NCBI RefSeq assembly: GCF_014217835.1
Contig: NZ_CP055263.1
Span: 5,645,501-5,709,500, forward strand
Length of the DNA: 64,000 bases
Source of the DNA: Metabacillus sp. KUDC1714
GTDB taxonomy: Bacteria > Bacillota > Bacilli > Bacillales > Bacillaceae
Reading direction: 5' to 3'
Made by a program: the position numbers and the translations under genes. Shown piece by piece: positions 20,780 to 30,330 of this stretch (within the stretch, counting starts at the first letter, position 1; each line of letters starts with the position of its first letter). The notes under the pieces were generated by a model. It searched no databases. It saw nothing but the letters and a program-made list of their open reading frames with translations, and was not told the origin of the DNA.

Positions 20780-20820
20780 AAAGAAAAAATAAAAACCCAA
20801 AAACACTGTGGTTTTTGGGT
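20780..20820 (-). terminator. trp leader attenuator terminator
   Basis: ACCCAAAAAC (20795-20804) pairs with GTTTTTGGGT (20811-20820), loop 6 nt, and the minus-strand RNA then runs into TTTTTATTTTTTCTTTT. Part of the stem is also one arm of the competing antiterminator. Confidence 0.9.
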
Positions 20821-20850
20821 AGACTTGTGCCGTTAAAAATAAAACCTCAG
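20806..20850 (-). promoter_or_regulatory. trp leader antiterminator
   Basis: In minus-strand RNA CTGAGGTTTT (20850-20841) can pair with AAAACCACAG (20815-20806), nine of ten positions. The first arm includes the last GAG triplet of the TRAP site, and the second arm includes the terminator stem, so the two structures exclude each other. Confidence 0.75.
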
Positions 20851-20914
20851 CTAAACTAACTCATTCTCTGCTACCCTATACTATACTAATCTATTCTACT
20901 CAACTAATTAACTA
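20846..20914 (-). promoter_or_regulatory. TRAP-binding site in the trp leader
   Basis: The minus-strand RNA has 14 UAG or GAG triplets in 69 nt. Most are spaced exactly 5 nt apart (plus-strand CTA/CTC at 20851, 20856, 20866, 20871, 20876, 20881, 20886, 20891, 20896, with others at 20846, 20860, 20899, 20904, 20912). TRAP is an 11-mer binding such triplets, and its gene mtrB is in this window. Confidence 0.88.
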
Positions 20915-20931
20915 ATCAATCTTCTTCATCA

Positions 20932-20960
20932 TGTTATTACATTACATCAATTATTGTCAA
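20932..20960 (-). promoter_or_regulatory. trp operon promoter
   Basis: A perfect TTGACA is at 20955-20960 on the minus strand. The best -10 is TAACAT with an 18-bp spacer. Transcription would begin just upstream of the triplet array. Confidence 0.6.
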
Positions 20961-21035
20961 GGTTAATGTAAGATTGTTCTGAATTTTCACGCTGTAAAAT
21001 TATTACTTCGATTAGCTTCTACTATTAACAAACGC

Positions 21036-21401
21036 TCAGATAATAGACAAATCTGGTCTTAGCTTAACTGCTTCTTCCAAATAAACATGATGGATATTTT
21101 CTTGCTTTTCATTTGTCTCTACAGTCATCATAATTCTTATACATTTCCCAAGACTGTTAGGAACTGGTATTTCCTTCATGCACATAACAGGAACATATGT
21201 CCAGCCTCTTAGTGTTCTTAAAGCTTTTGCAGGAAATGTTGCTGTTAGATCCTCTGTAACAGTCATAATCACTTGTGCAACATTTTCAGGTCGTATATCA
21301 TTTTTACGAATCATTTCATGTATCAACTCTTCAGTAGCTTTTAAAATAACATCTTCTTTGTTTTCAATAACAGTTGTTGCTCCTCGAATTCCCCTAATCA
21401 A
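21036..21401 (-). CDS. aroH: chorismate mutase (AroH type)
   Basis: Claisen rearrangement of chorismate to prephenate, the branch toward Phe and Tyr. The 121-residue protein is of the trimeric AroH class, with IRGIRGATT at the N-terminus (catalytic Arg), the FPAKALR strand, the CMKEIPVP loop, CIRIMMTV (catalytic Arg) and HHVYLEEAVKLRPDL at the end. I place the start at TTG (21401), 5 nt after GAGGTGAAAAGG and overlapping the aroB stop, which gives MIRGIRG as in B. subtilis. A much longer reading into aroB is not supported. Confidence 0.93.
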   Translation of the reverse strand: MIRGIRGATTVIENKEDVILKATEELIHEMIRKNDIRPENVAQVIMTVTEDLTATFPAKALRTLRGWTYVPVMCMKEIPVPNSLGKCIRIMMTVETNEKQENIHHVYLEEAVKLRPDLSII

Positions 21402-22491
21402 CCTTTTCACCTCGTTCTTCAGCTCTCCACTCATCAAGTAAAGAATATAATTCATCTTCAGAAAAAAGCACTGATGTTGTAACACCGATTTCTTCTAATA
21501 AAATCATTGTCAATTGATTCGACTTAGTTTTTTTATCTTTTTTCATTTTATTAATCAATTGATTCGTTGTTTGTGAATAAGGCACCTCTGTTGGAAAACC
21601 AATCGCTTTAAACCATGATTTCAATTCGTAGTATGGAAGCGTAACATTAAGTGTTTTATTACTTAACCATGTAGCAAATAGCATACCAATCGCAATACTA
21701 TCACCATGTGAAAGCTTTCCATAGCCTGCTTCTGCTTCTACTGCATGTCCAAGTGTATGTCCAAAGTTTAAGATTGCTCGAAGTCCTAATTCCTTTTCAT
21801 CCTTTGATACAACATCTGCTTTTATTTGGATTCCTTCAAGAATCATGCGTTGTAATTTATCTGTTGTTATGTCTTCTAAATGGCGAATTTCTGAATATAA
21901 GAACTGATACAGACTTTCACTTCGAATAAGAGAATGCTTAATAACCTCTGCAAAACCTGATCTCAGTTCATTAGTTGGCAGGCTTTGTAAAAAGTTACTA
22001 TCATAAACAACTGCTTTTGGTTGATAAAAAGCACCGATCATATTTTTTCCTTCAGGATGGTTTATCGCTACTTTACCACCAACTGCACTATCATGTGCTA
22101 ATAATGTTGTTGGCACTTGTATGAAAGGTACTCCTCTCATATATGTAGCGGCAACAAAACCCGTTAAATCACCAACTACTCCACCTCCGAAGGCGATGAT
22201 AACTGATTTACGATCTAGTTCTTGTTTTAAGGCATAAGAGTGGAGTTCGTAAAACATATCAAATGATTTAGCTGCCTCACCACTTTTAATTACATACTTA
22301 TAGGTCATCCATTCCTTGTCAACTTTATCGACCAACATATTACCATATAATTGGTCAACATTTGTGTCTGTTACAATAAGAACCTTTGATGGAGAAAGGC
22401 TTCTTAAAAGGGAAGGCAATTCATTTATCGCTTCATTACCAACAAATACCGGGTAGCTCTCCTCAGTAGTATTGATTAAAATCGACTTCAT
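21394..22491 (-). CDS. aroB: 3-dehydroquinate synthase
   Basis: Second shikimate-pathway step, cyclising DAHP with NAD and a divalent metal. The protein is 365 residues. Signatures are GGGVVGDLTGFVAATYMRGV, the QVPTTLLAHDSAVGGKVAINHPEGKN stretch (too long to be chance), and the metal ligands around FAEVIKHSLI and LNFGHTLGHAVE. The ATG shares one base with the aroC stop (TAATG), so the two are translationally coupled. Confidence 0.97.
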   Translation of the reverse strand: MKSILINTTEESYPVFVGNEAINELPSLLRSLSPSKVLIVTDTNVDQLYGNMLVDKVDKEWMTYKYVIKSGEAAKSFDMFYELHSYALKQELDRKSVIIAFGGGVVGDLTGFVAATYMRGVPFIQVPTTLLAHDSAVGGKVAINHPEGKNMIGAFYQPKAVVYDSNFLQSLPTNELRSGFAEVIKHSLIRSESLYQFLYSEIRHLEDITTDKLQRMILEGIQIKADVVSKDEKELGLRAILNFGHTLGHAVEAEAGYGKLSHGDSIAIGMLFATWLSNKTLNVTLPYYELKSWFKAIGFPTEVPYSQTTNQLINKMKKDKKTKSNQLTMILLEEIGVTTSVLFSEDELYSLLDEWRAEERGEKVD

Positions 22492-23663
22492 TAAAAATCC
22501 CTCGTATATTCGCGCATTTTCTTAATATTTTCTTTTATAAGATCCATACGATCAGCACCAAACTGCTCGACAATTGCATTTGCAATTTCCCATGCTACAA
22601 CTGACTCTGCTACAACACTTGCTGCAGGGACTGCACAACTATCAGAACGTTCAATACTTGCAGTAAATGGTTCCTTTGTTTCAATATCCACACTTTTTAA
22701 TGGTTTATACAGTGTTGGAATTGGTTTCATAACCCCTCTTACAACAATTGGCATACCTGTTGTCATGCCACCTTCGAATCCACCTAGACGATTTGTTTTA
22801 CGAGTATATCCAGCTTCTTCAGTCCATTCAATCTCATCATGAACTTGACTACCAAATTTTCTAGCCGCTTCAAAGCCGATACCAAATTCCACACCTTTAA
22901 AGGCATTAATGCTGACAATAGCACCTGCAATCTTACTATCTAACTTGCGATCATAATGTACATAGCTGCCAATTCCCGCTGGTAGTCCTTCAACGACAAC
23001 TTCAACAATTCCTCCGATTGAATCGCCATTTTCCTTCGCTTGATCAATTGCTTCCATCATTTTAGTTTCAGCCTGACGATCATAGCATCTTACTTGTGAT
23101 TCTTCTGTTACTGCTAAAAGATCATCAATATCACGGTATTCAGTATTTTCAGCCCTTACACCGCCAATTTCTAAAACATGTCCAACAACTTTTATATCTA
23201 ACTCTGCTAAAATTTGCTTTGCTAAAGCACCAACAGCTACACGAACTGTTGTCTCACGTGCTGAAGAACGTTCTAATACATTTCTCATATCTCGATGACC
23301 ATACTTCATCGCACCAACTAAGTCAGCATGACCAGGACGTGGACGTGTAATTTGACGTTTTACTTCTTGTTCTTCCTCAGGAGTAATTGGCTCTGCACCC
23401 ATTATTTTTGTCCAATGCTTCCAGTCTCTGTTTTCTACAACTAAAGAGATTGGAGACCCTAAGGCTTTACCATGTCTTACCCCACCCAATAATTGAACTT
23501 GATCCTTTTCAATTTGCATTCTACGGCCACGACCATAGCCCTTTTGTCTTCTAGCTAAATCTCTATTTATATCTTCTGCAGTTAAATTTAAACCGGACGG
23601 AACACCTTCAACAATTGCAGTTAATTGAGGTCCGTGAGATTCTCCAGCAGTTAAATATCTCAT
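22491..23663 (-). CDS. aroC: chorismate synthase
   Basis: FMN-dependent 1,4-elimination forming chorismate from EPSP; named aroF in B. subtilis. The protein is 390 residues from the ATG at 23663 (GGGAGAG upstream). GESHGP near residue 7-12, RRQKGYGRG, the [29 protein letters not shown] block and GFEGGMTTG are present. First gene of the aro/trp supraoperon on this strand. A longer upstream reading overlapping cheR is not supported. Confidence 0.97.
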   Translation of the reverse strand: MRYLTAGESHGPQLTAIVEGVPSGLNLTAEDINRDLARRQKGYGRGRRMQIEKDQVQLLGGVRHGKALGSPISLVVENRDWKHWTKIMGAEPITPEEEQEVKRQITRPRPGHADLVGAMKYGHRDMRNVLERSSARETTVRVAVGALAKQILAELDIKVVGHVLEIGGVRAENTEYRDIDDLLAVTEESQVRCYDRQAETKMMEAIDQAKENGDSIGGIVEVVVEGLPAGIGSYVHYDRKLDSKIAGAIVSINAFKGVEFGIGFEAARKFGSQVHDEIEWTEEAGYTRKTNRLGGFEGGMTTGMPIVVRGVMKPIPTLYKPLKSVDIETKEPFTASIERSDSCAVPAASVVAESVVAWEIANAIVEQFGADRMDLIKENIKKMREYTRDF

Positions 23664-23739
23664 AATTCTCTCTCCCTTCAACGCACTAACGCTTTTAAGT
23701 ACAAATATACCATAACTAGTATAAAAAAAATAGCTGATT

Positions 23740-24519
<780 letters not shown>

Positions 24520-24735
24520 TTACTCTCCTAATACATAACCAAAGCGATTAAAAAATTCTCTTCATCTTTTTATGAATAATTTATAGTATATCTTAAATTT
24601 GTGAGAATTTGCGCAATTTTTTTAAAAAACATGGCTTAACGCCCTACAATGGGGAAAATCTCAGTTATATTACCTTCTCTGAAATATAAATTTTGATTGT
24701 ATAAACAATAACTAAAGGTCTTATACAATTTTTAT

Positions 24736-24769
24736 CTAAAAAACAAGAAGCTAGCAAATGCTAGCTTCT
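24736..24769 (-). terminator. terminator after ndk
   Basis: GAAGCTAGC (24747-24755) pairs with GCTAGCTTC (24760-24768), followed leftwards by TTGTTTTTTAG. It overlaps the ndk stop codon. Confidence 0.88.
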
Positions 24770-25214
24770 AGTAAATCCAACTATTAATTAATTTATCATA
24801 TTCAACTAGCTCATTTTCGTTAAAAAATAGCGCAACTTCACGGTTTGCACTTTCAGGTGAATCTGATCCGTGAATAATATTTTTACTAACAAACATGCTG
24901 TAATCACCTCTGATTGTTCCTGGCTCAGCATCTTTTGGATTTGTTTTTCCCATCATCTTACGAGTGAGCTCAACTACATTTTCTCCTTGCCATACCATAG
25001 CAAATACTGGGCCTGATGTAATAAAGCTGACCAGATCATCATAAAAAGGTTTACCTTTATGCTCTCCATAATGTTGCTCAGCGAGAGAAACAGGAATCGT
25101 CATAAGTTTAGCTCCAACTAGTTGTAAGCCCTTTCTTTCGAATCTACCAACTATTTCCCCAATAAGCTGACGTTGCACGCCATCAGGTTTTACCATTAAG
25201 AATGTTTTTTCCAT
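24768..25214 (-). CDS. ndk: nucleoside diphosphate kinase
   Basis: Transfers the gamma phosphate of ATP to NDPs through a phosphohistidine. The protein is 148 residues. Active-site H115 is in [27 protein letters not shown] (9-15) is the N-terminal signature. The ATG at 25214 follows GGTGGAG. Stands alone between hepT and cheR, with its own terminator. Confidence 0.98.
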   Translation of the reverse strand: MEKTFLMVKPDGVQRQLIGEIVGRFERKGLQLVGAKLMTIPVSLAEQHYGEHKGKPFYDDLVSFITSGPVFAMVWQGENVVELTRKMMGKTNPKDAEPGTIRGDYSMFVSKNIIHGSDSPESANREVALFFNENELVEYDKLINSWIY

Positions 25215-25326
25215 ATTATATTCTCCACCCCATTGAAGTTTATGTATAGGCTTTCATGACCCCAAGAAAATAATACCATGCATAAGGAGCAATATGCAAT
25301 AATGGGATGGAGAAAAAGTCTAATAA

Positions 25327-26289
25327 TTAAAATTTTCTTTTTCCAATATACTTTGCGATACTAATCAAGGAAGTCCTCGAGCGATTTTTTGGTAAAGTCT
25401 CTACTATTTCAAATGCTTTTTGAAGGTATTGATCACTTACTTTCGCAGATCTTTCGATTACATCAGATTCTAAAATCTTTTTTAATAGTGGTTGAATTTC
25501 ATTTGGTGATGTTTCATTTGTTATTTTTTCTACTTCTGCTTTTATCATCGGATTTTCCAATGCAAACAAAACTGGGAGTGTTATATTCCCTTGCAGAAGA
25601 TCACTTCCAACTGGCTTTCCGAGTTCTTCTTCAGTTGAAGTAAAATCGAGAATATCATCGGTAATTTGAAATGACATTCCAACATAATAACCAAACCAAT
25701 AAAGCTTTTTATGTATTTCTTCTGAAGCCCCTGTTGAAATGGCTCCTAATTGACAACTTACAGCTATTAATAAAGCAGTCTTTCTTTTAATTCGCTTTAA
25801 ATATGTACGAATAGATTGATCAAGACGATATTTGTCTTTAATTTGCTCAATTTCACCTAAGCAAACCTCTACAATCGTCTTGGATAAGATTTGATGTGCC
25901 AGAGAATCATCAATATTTGTCATGACCTCTAATGATCTTGCTAATAAATAGTCTCCCGTATACATTGCAATGCGATTATCCCACTTCGATTTCACTGTAG
26001 GTTTTCCTCTACGCAACTCAGCGTCATCAATAACATCATCATGAACTAGTGATGCCATATGAATGGTTTCAAGTGCAACTGCAACATATTTCACTCTATT
26101 TATATCATAGTTTCCAAACATGGCTGATAATAAAACAAAAACAGGCCGAATTCGTTTGCCTCCTGCTTGCAAAAGCTCTAAGTTCGCTTCTCTTAACAAA
26201 GGGTGCTCTGAAATAGCTGTCTTTTCTAATTCTTGTTCAATTATTGAGAGGTCTGTATTCAAAAAGGAATACAATGCTTTAAATTTCAT
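25327..26289 (-). CDS. hepT: heptaprenyl diphosphate synthase component II
   Basis: Catalytic subunit making the C35 side chain of menaquinone-7. The 320-residue prenyl synthase has the first Asp-rich motif DDVID at 84-88 (LVHDDVIDDAELRRG), the second DDILD (QITDDILDF), and GGKRIRP (43-49). The ATG at 26289 follows AAGGTGA; an upstream GTG would add three residues. The partner subunit hepS and the methyltransferase menG lie directly upstream in the same order as in B. subtilis. Confidence 0.95.
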   Translation of the reverse strand: MKFKALYSFLNTDLSIIEQELEKTAISEHPLLREANLELLQAGGKRIRPVFVLLSAMFGNYDINRVKYVAVALETIHMASLVHDDVIDDAELRRGKPTVKSKWDNRIAMYTGDYLLARSLEVMTNIDDSLAHQILSKTIVEVCLGEIEQIKDKYRLDQSIRTYLKRIKRKTALLIAVSCQLGAISTGASEEIHKKLYWFGYYVGMSFQITDDILDFTSTEEELGKPVGSDLLQGNITLPVLFALENPMIKAEVEKITNETSPNEIQPLLKKILESDVIERSAKVSDQYLQKAFEIVETLPKNRSRTSLISIAKYIGKRKF

Positions 26290-26453
26290 ACTATTCACCT
26301 TAATACATCTTATTGTCGAACATATTATTACTATTTCTAACTTTGCGATCTGTATCTTAATTAACTTTATCGAGGAGGAATAAACTTTCAGAATTAATGG
26401 AGTTTGCTTTTATGTAAGCACTCAAACCATGCAGTGGTAATCTATATAATTGA

Positions 26454-27167
26454 TTATTTCGTATTAGGTTTTATTCCTAAATGCATTGCTGCCACTCCAC
26501 CAGTAAATGGTTTTACTTGAATTCTTTCAAACCCTGCCTCTTTAAACATATCAGCAAGTTCCTTCATTCCAGGAAAATCACGAGCCGATTCTTGTAACCA
26601 TGAATATTCTTGATAACTTTTTGCGAACAACTTACCAAATAAAGGCATAATAAAGCGAAAATATAAATAATATCCTTGTTTAAATAGAGGTGCTGTTGGT
26701 TGTGAGGTTTCCAAACATACAGCCTTGCCGCCTGGTTTCAAAACTCGATTCATTTCTTTTAATACCTGCATGTAGTCTGGTACATTTCTTAATCCGAAAC
26801 CAATTGTCACGAAGTCAAAGGATTGATCTTCAAAAGGTAGTTTCATTGCATTTCCATGAATAAGTTCTACATTTGATAAGCCAAGCTGCGTAACCTTTTG
26901 CTGTCCGATTTGAAGCATATTTTGACTGAAATCTAGCCCTATCACCTGTCCGTTAGGACCAACCTCATTTGCAAGTGCAATACTCCAATCAGCTGTACCA
27001 CAACAAACATCTAATGCCTTTTGACCTGGTTTAACTTGCATTCGCTTCATGGTTTCTTTTCTCCATGCAATATGACGCTGAAAGCTTATAACTGAATTCA
27101 TTTGATCATAGTTTTTGTATATTTTTTCAAATACTCCATGGACTCTTTCTTCTTTAGATTGATCCAT
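26454..27167 (-). CDS. menG: demethylmenaquinone methyltransferase
   Basis: Final methylation of demethylmenaquinone; also called ubiE or gerC2 in older lists. The protein is 237 residues with a class I SAM fold: [16 protein letters not shown] at the N-terminus, [32 protein letters not shown] and the C-terminal [12 protein letters not shown]. The gap after hepS is 2 bp, so co-translation is likely. Confidence 0.96.
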   Translation of the reverse strand: MDQSKEERVHGVFEKIYKNYDQMNSVISFQRHIAWRKETMKRMQVKPGQKALDVCCGTADWSIALANEVGPNGQVIGLDFSQNMLQIGQQKVTQLGLSNVELIHGNAMKLPFEDQSFDFVTIGFGLRNVPDYMQVLKEMNRVLKPGGKAVCLETSQPTAPLFKQGYYLYFRFIMPLFGKLFAKSYQEYSWLQESARDFPGMKELADMFKEAGFERIQVKPFTGGVAAMHLGIKPNTK

Positions 27168-27169
27168 TT

Positions 27170-27955
27170 TTACAAACCTTCTTCCACAGTCTTTTTATAA
27201 TGTAATGTTTCATAGAAACGAATGGATTGCAATCGTTTATGCAGTAGATTTTTTATAGCAGGAGTCTTAAGAAAACCTGATTCTAAAAGAGAGGACGTCT
27301 CTTCAAAATACATATTACATACTCTCTTTAAATAGTTACCTGAGAACATGCCTTCATATTTTTGATTTTCGGGAATATTTGATTCGTTCTCAATTTGAAA
27401 TTTTTCATGAGATAGTCTTTTATAAATTAAAAACTTTGTAGATATCAATTTCCATCGATCGAGATTAAAATGCTCGGCTACACGTTGAAATAAAGCTGTT
27501 TCGACAATAAGCAAACTATCCATTATAGATTGAATATTGACTTCATCATCATGGTAGAGTCTAATTTTATGTTCATTAATTTGCTTAATCGCGACGGCCA
27601 ATGTTCTTACCATTTTGAAATCCTTTACCTCTGAAAGCATAAAATAATATAATCCACTAAAGTAATCGCCAGCCAATACGGTTAATTGTCTTTGCACAAA
27701 TTCAGTTGAATTAATATTATTATGAGTTGTTACATCGTCATGAGTATCAAGGGCAATTTGAACAAGCATAGCCGTCAAAATATAACTTTCTTTTAATTCC
27801 TCTGAAAGATCTATCTCATCAAAAATTGCACAAAAGAGCAATAGCTTATCCTCATCTATTTTTGGTAAAGGTAAATACTTTCCCAAAAATGGATGTGTGA
27901 GTTTCTCCTCTAACGCTATTTTCATTTTCGCTAACTTTACATAGATGTCCTGCAA
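27170..27955 (-). CDS. hepS: heptaprenyl diphosphate synthase component I
   Basis: Small non-catalytic subunit that sets product length in the heterodimer with HepT. The 261-residue all-helical protein carries the family stretches [46 protein letters not shown] and [11 protein letters not shown]. Start is TTG (27955), 4 nt after AGGGTGA, giving MQDIYVKL like B. subtilis MQDIYG. A TTG seven codons earlier has no ribosome site. Confidence 0.93.
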   Translation of the reverse strand: MQDIYVKLAKMKIALEEKLTHPFLGKYLPLPKIDEDKLLLFCAIFDEIDLSEELKESYILTAMLVQIALDTHDDVTTHNNINSTEFVQRQLTVLAGDYFSGLYYFMLSEVKDFKMVRTLAVAIKQINEHKIRLYHDDEVNIQSIMDSLLIVETALFQRVAEHFNLDRWKLISTKFLIYKRLSHEKFQIENESNIPENQKYEGMFSGNYLKRVCNMYFEETSSLLESGFLKTPAIKNLLHKRLQSIRFYETLHYKKTVEEGL

Positions 27956-28308
27956 ATATATCACCCTTGTCCCCAATTTAACATTCTCTCTCTATTGAAT
28001 GTTACAATAGCTATTCATGTAAAAATCTATACAGAATCCACTCAAGTGGAAGCTAAGCGGTTAACGTGGAAAAGGGGACGGTTATCCACTTTTAAGTGTT
28101 CGTCAATACCTATAATCCACATATTTTATGTAGTAAATCATGCAATATAAATTAGTATCATGGTTAATATTGTAACGTTAATTAATATTCTTCCATTCAA
28201 AAATTAAATTACAATCAATTATAACACAATGAATCATATTTGTTCTTTTTAATCTACTTTATGCAGTCTACACTGTTTTTAAACGCAAATAAAAGCAGGG
28301 AACCCTGC
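27956..28308. other. intergenic region hepS-mtrB
   Basis: About 350 bp without a gene. It presumably holds the hepS promoter and, at its left edge for mtrB, a terminator (listed separately). A small palindrome CCACTCAAGTGG (about 28039-28050) and a GTGGA...TCCAC pair (about 28068-28098) are visible, with no clear role. Confidence 0.4.
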
Positions 28309-28314
28309 TTATTT
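28286..28314 (-). terminator. terminator after mtrB
   Basis: AAGCAGGG (28293-28300) pairs with CCCTGCTT (28303-28310) around a 2-nt centre, followed leftwards by TTATTTGCG. It overlaps the mtrB stop. Confidence 0.75.
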
Positions 28315-28533
28315 TCGTGAATCACTTTCTAATTCTCCAATGCCTGTTTGAATATGCGCTTTACCTCTTATTTTAATTGCAGAAGTATGTTCTGTGAACT
28401 GAGCTATCATCACTTCACCTTTATCTAGCTTTTCAGAGTGATGAAATCGAGTATCTGAACCTCTAGTAAGTCCGATCACGTTCACGCCATCCTCAATGGC
28501 TTTTATCATAACGAAGTCATTTTTTTGATTCAT
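28309..28533 (-). CDS. mtrB: trp RNA-binding attenuation protein TRAP
   Basis: Tryptophan-activated 11-subunit ring that binds UAG/GAG triplets and lowers trp operon expression. The 74-residue protein matches B. subtilis MtrB except for a two-residue shorter N-terminus. The RNA-contacting residues Lys37, Lys56 and Arg58 of B. subtilis correspond to K35, K54 and R56 here. The tryptophan pocket segments GLTRGSDT and [10 protein letters not shown] are intact. It lies downstream of folE, as in the B. subtilis mtrAB operon. Its likely target, the trp leader, is about 7.4 kb away in this window. Confidence 0.97.
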   Translation of the reverse strand: MNQKNDFVMIKAIEDGVNVIGLTRGSDTRFHHSEKLDKGEVMIAQFTEHTSAIKIRGKAHIQTGIGELESDSRK

Positions 28534-28725
28534 TCCTACACCTGCCTATTTACAGATTGTCTTTTTAAACCTATTAAGATTATTTTAATGATATATGCAT
28601 TTCAGACTTGCCAATAAATCATGAAATCAACCATAACATATCTCTATCATACCACTTAATAAATGATGAAGACTATCTTTATGTTTTAAATTCATATGAT
28701 TTTCCACCCAGGATAATGAAAAAGC

Positions 28726-29292
28726 TCATCCTTTAATTAATGATAATACTTCTGCTCTAGAAGCTTCATCTTTTCTAAATATCCCTCTTACAGCAGATGT
28801 AACTGTTTGCGAACCTGGCTTTTTAACACCTCTCATTGTCATACACATGTGTTCTGCCTCTACAACAACCATAACCCCATGAGGTTCAAGAGATCTATTT
28901 ATACTATCTGCTATAGTAGATGTGATTCTCTCTTGTAATTGGGGTCTTTTAGCAACTGCCTCAACTGCACGTGCAAGCTTGCTAAGACCTGTCACCTTGC
29001 CACCTTTAGGAATATAAGCTACATGTGCTTTACCATAAAAAGGAACTAAATGATGCTCACACATTGAATAAAAAGGAATATCTTTAACTAATACTAGTTC
29101 TTCATGATCCTCACCGAAAATTGTTTTAAAATGTTCTGATGGGTCTTCATCTAACCCGCTGAAAACTTCACCATACATTTTAGCAACACGTTTGGGGGTA
29201 TCTAGTAAGCCCTCTCGCGTTGGGTCTTCACCGATCGCTTCAAGTATTAACTTTACCGCTTGTTCGATTTTCCCAAAATCCACTTGTCCCAT
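28726..29292 (-). CDS. folE: GTP cyclohydrolase I
   Basis: First enzyme of folate synthesis: GTP to dihydroneopterin triphosphate. The protein is 188 residues (mtrA in B. subtilis). Zinc ligands are in [17 protein letters not shown] and [28 protein letters not shown] and the C-terminal TSAVRG are present. The ATG at 29292 follows AGGAGG. The gap to mtrB is 192 bp. Confidence 0.97.
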   Translation of the reverse strand: MGQVDFGKIEQAVKLILEAIGEDPTREGLLDTPKRVAKMYGEVFSGLDEDPSEHFKTIFGEDHEELVLVKDIPFYSMCEHHLVPFYGKAHVAYIPKGGKVTGLSKLARAVEAVAKRPQLQERITSTIADSINRSLEPHGVMVVVEAEHMCMTMRGVKKPGSQTVTSAVRGIFRKDEASRAEVLSLIKG

Positions 29293-29489
29293 TTCTGTCC
29301 TCCTATTCGATTACATTTGATTTTAGATTCTAGCATAAATAATAAGATAAAAGCAAAATTAAAAGTGTAAAGAGGTATACTGCAGGCTATCATTAAAGGG
29401 CAAAGTAGAAGGTGTTTTTTCTCTTCAAGTATGGATTTCCCACTGCCGATTGACACACCTGAAGTGGATAATGAAACCATTCCGACAGA

Positions 29490-29520
29490 CAAATGAAAAG
29501 CCCCTTAGAAAGGGGCTTCT
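29490..29520 (-). terminator. terminator after hbs
   Basis: AAGCCCCT (29498-29505) pairs with AGGGGCTT (29511-29518); the leftward run is TTTTCATTTG. Confidence 0.7.
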
Positions 29521-29566
29521 GTGAAGAATGGCTGTATGTAATAGATATTACATGACAAACTATAAC

Positions 29567-29845
29567 TTATTTTCCTGCTACAGCGTCTTTAAGTGCTTTA
29601 CCTGGTTTGAAAGCAGGCACCTTGCTAGCAGCAATTTCAATTTCCTCACCAGTTTGTGGGTTACGACCTTTACGAGCCGCACGCTCACGAACTTCGAAGT
29701 TACCAAAACCGATAAGTTGTACTTTATCACCATCTTTTAGTGCATCTAAAATTGTATCGAAAACAGCATCTACTGCTTTAGTTGCGTCTTTTTTAGATAA
29801 TTCACTAGCTTCTGCTACCGCATTGATTAGTTCAGTTTTATTCAT
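29567..29845 (-). CDS. hbs: DNA-binding protein HU
   Basis: Small histone-like protein that bends DNA and compacts the nucleoid. The 92-residue protein has [19 protein letters not shown], the beta-arm [22 protein letters not shown] and the conserved Pro in the arm tip (NPQTG). The ATG at 29845 follows GGAGGAGGTGAAAGG, a very strong ribosome site; a longer reading by three codons is not needed. In B. subtilis this is the essential HBsu. Confidence 0.98.
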   Translation of the reverse strand: MNKTELINAVAEASELSKKDATKAVDAVFDTILDALKDGDKVQLIGFGNFEVRERAARKGRNPQTGEEIEIAASKVPAFKPGKALKDAVAGK

Positions 29846-30330
29846 GCCTTTCACCTCCTCCCAAAGGGATGGAATTACTATTAGTCTTCATTTCTTCACA
29901 GATTCGATAAATTCTATACATGATAGAACGTGAAAATACTATCAACACGCTTATCTTATATGATTTTTCTACATAATTCAATGATTTTCATCATGAATAT
30001 TGGTGTTTTAGGAAGAATCGACCAATAGAGAAAATAATTTCTGTAAAAAGAGTAACATAATAAAACAAGTGAATCAAGTTTTATCCTAATAAAAAACCAA
30101 TCATATCAAGGGTTAATTACTAAAACAAGAATGAATGTTCTTATTTTAAGTTAAATTTCGCCACTTACATTACATTTTTGTAAATATTATCTTAATATAT
30201 GTCATATTTGAGCATTTAGTATGAAATTTTATATCTATTTAACTTTATTAATTTACCAGAATAATAAAGGCGATGATAAAATTAATTTCCTTATAATTAA
30301 AAAAAGACCTCTTAAATAGAGGTCCAAAAG
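29846..30330. other. upstream region of hbs, 485 bp without a gene
   Basis: Strongly AT-rich sequence carrying the hbs ribosome site and presumably its promoters. The spoIVA terminator is at the right-hand gene's end (30294-30324). No open frame or clear repeat was seen. Confidence 0.4.
30294..30326 (-). terminator. terminator after spoIVA
   Basis: GACCTCT (30306-30312) pairs with AGAGGTC (30318-30324), followed leftwards by TTTTTTTAATTAT. Confidence 0.85.

Noticed and set aside
20627..21035. T-box control of the trp operon
   Set aside because: No specifier stem or T-box sequence; the triplet array and overlapping structures fit TRAP instead.
21402..21485. Longer aroH start inside aroB
   Set aside because: Extends into aroB without a ribosome site; TTG at 21401 gives the family N-terminus.
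29253..29492. 79-codon minus-strand frame between hbs and folE
   Set aside because: It overlaps the folE 5' end, has no ribosome site and no recognisable domain.
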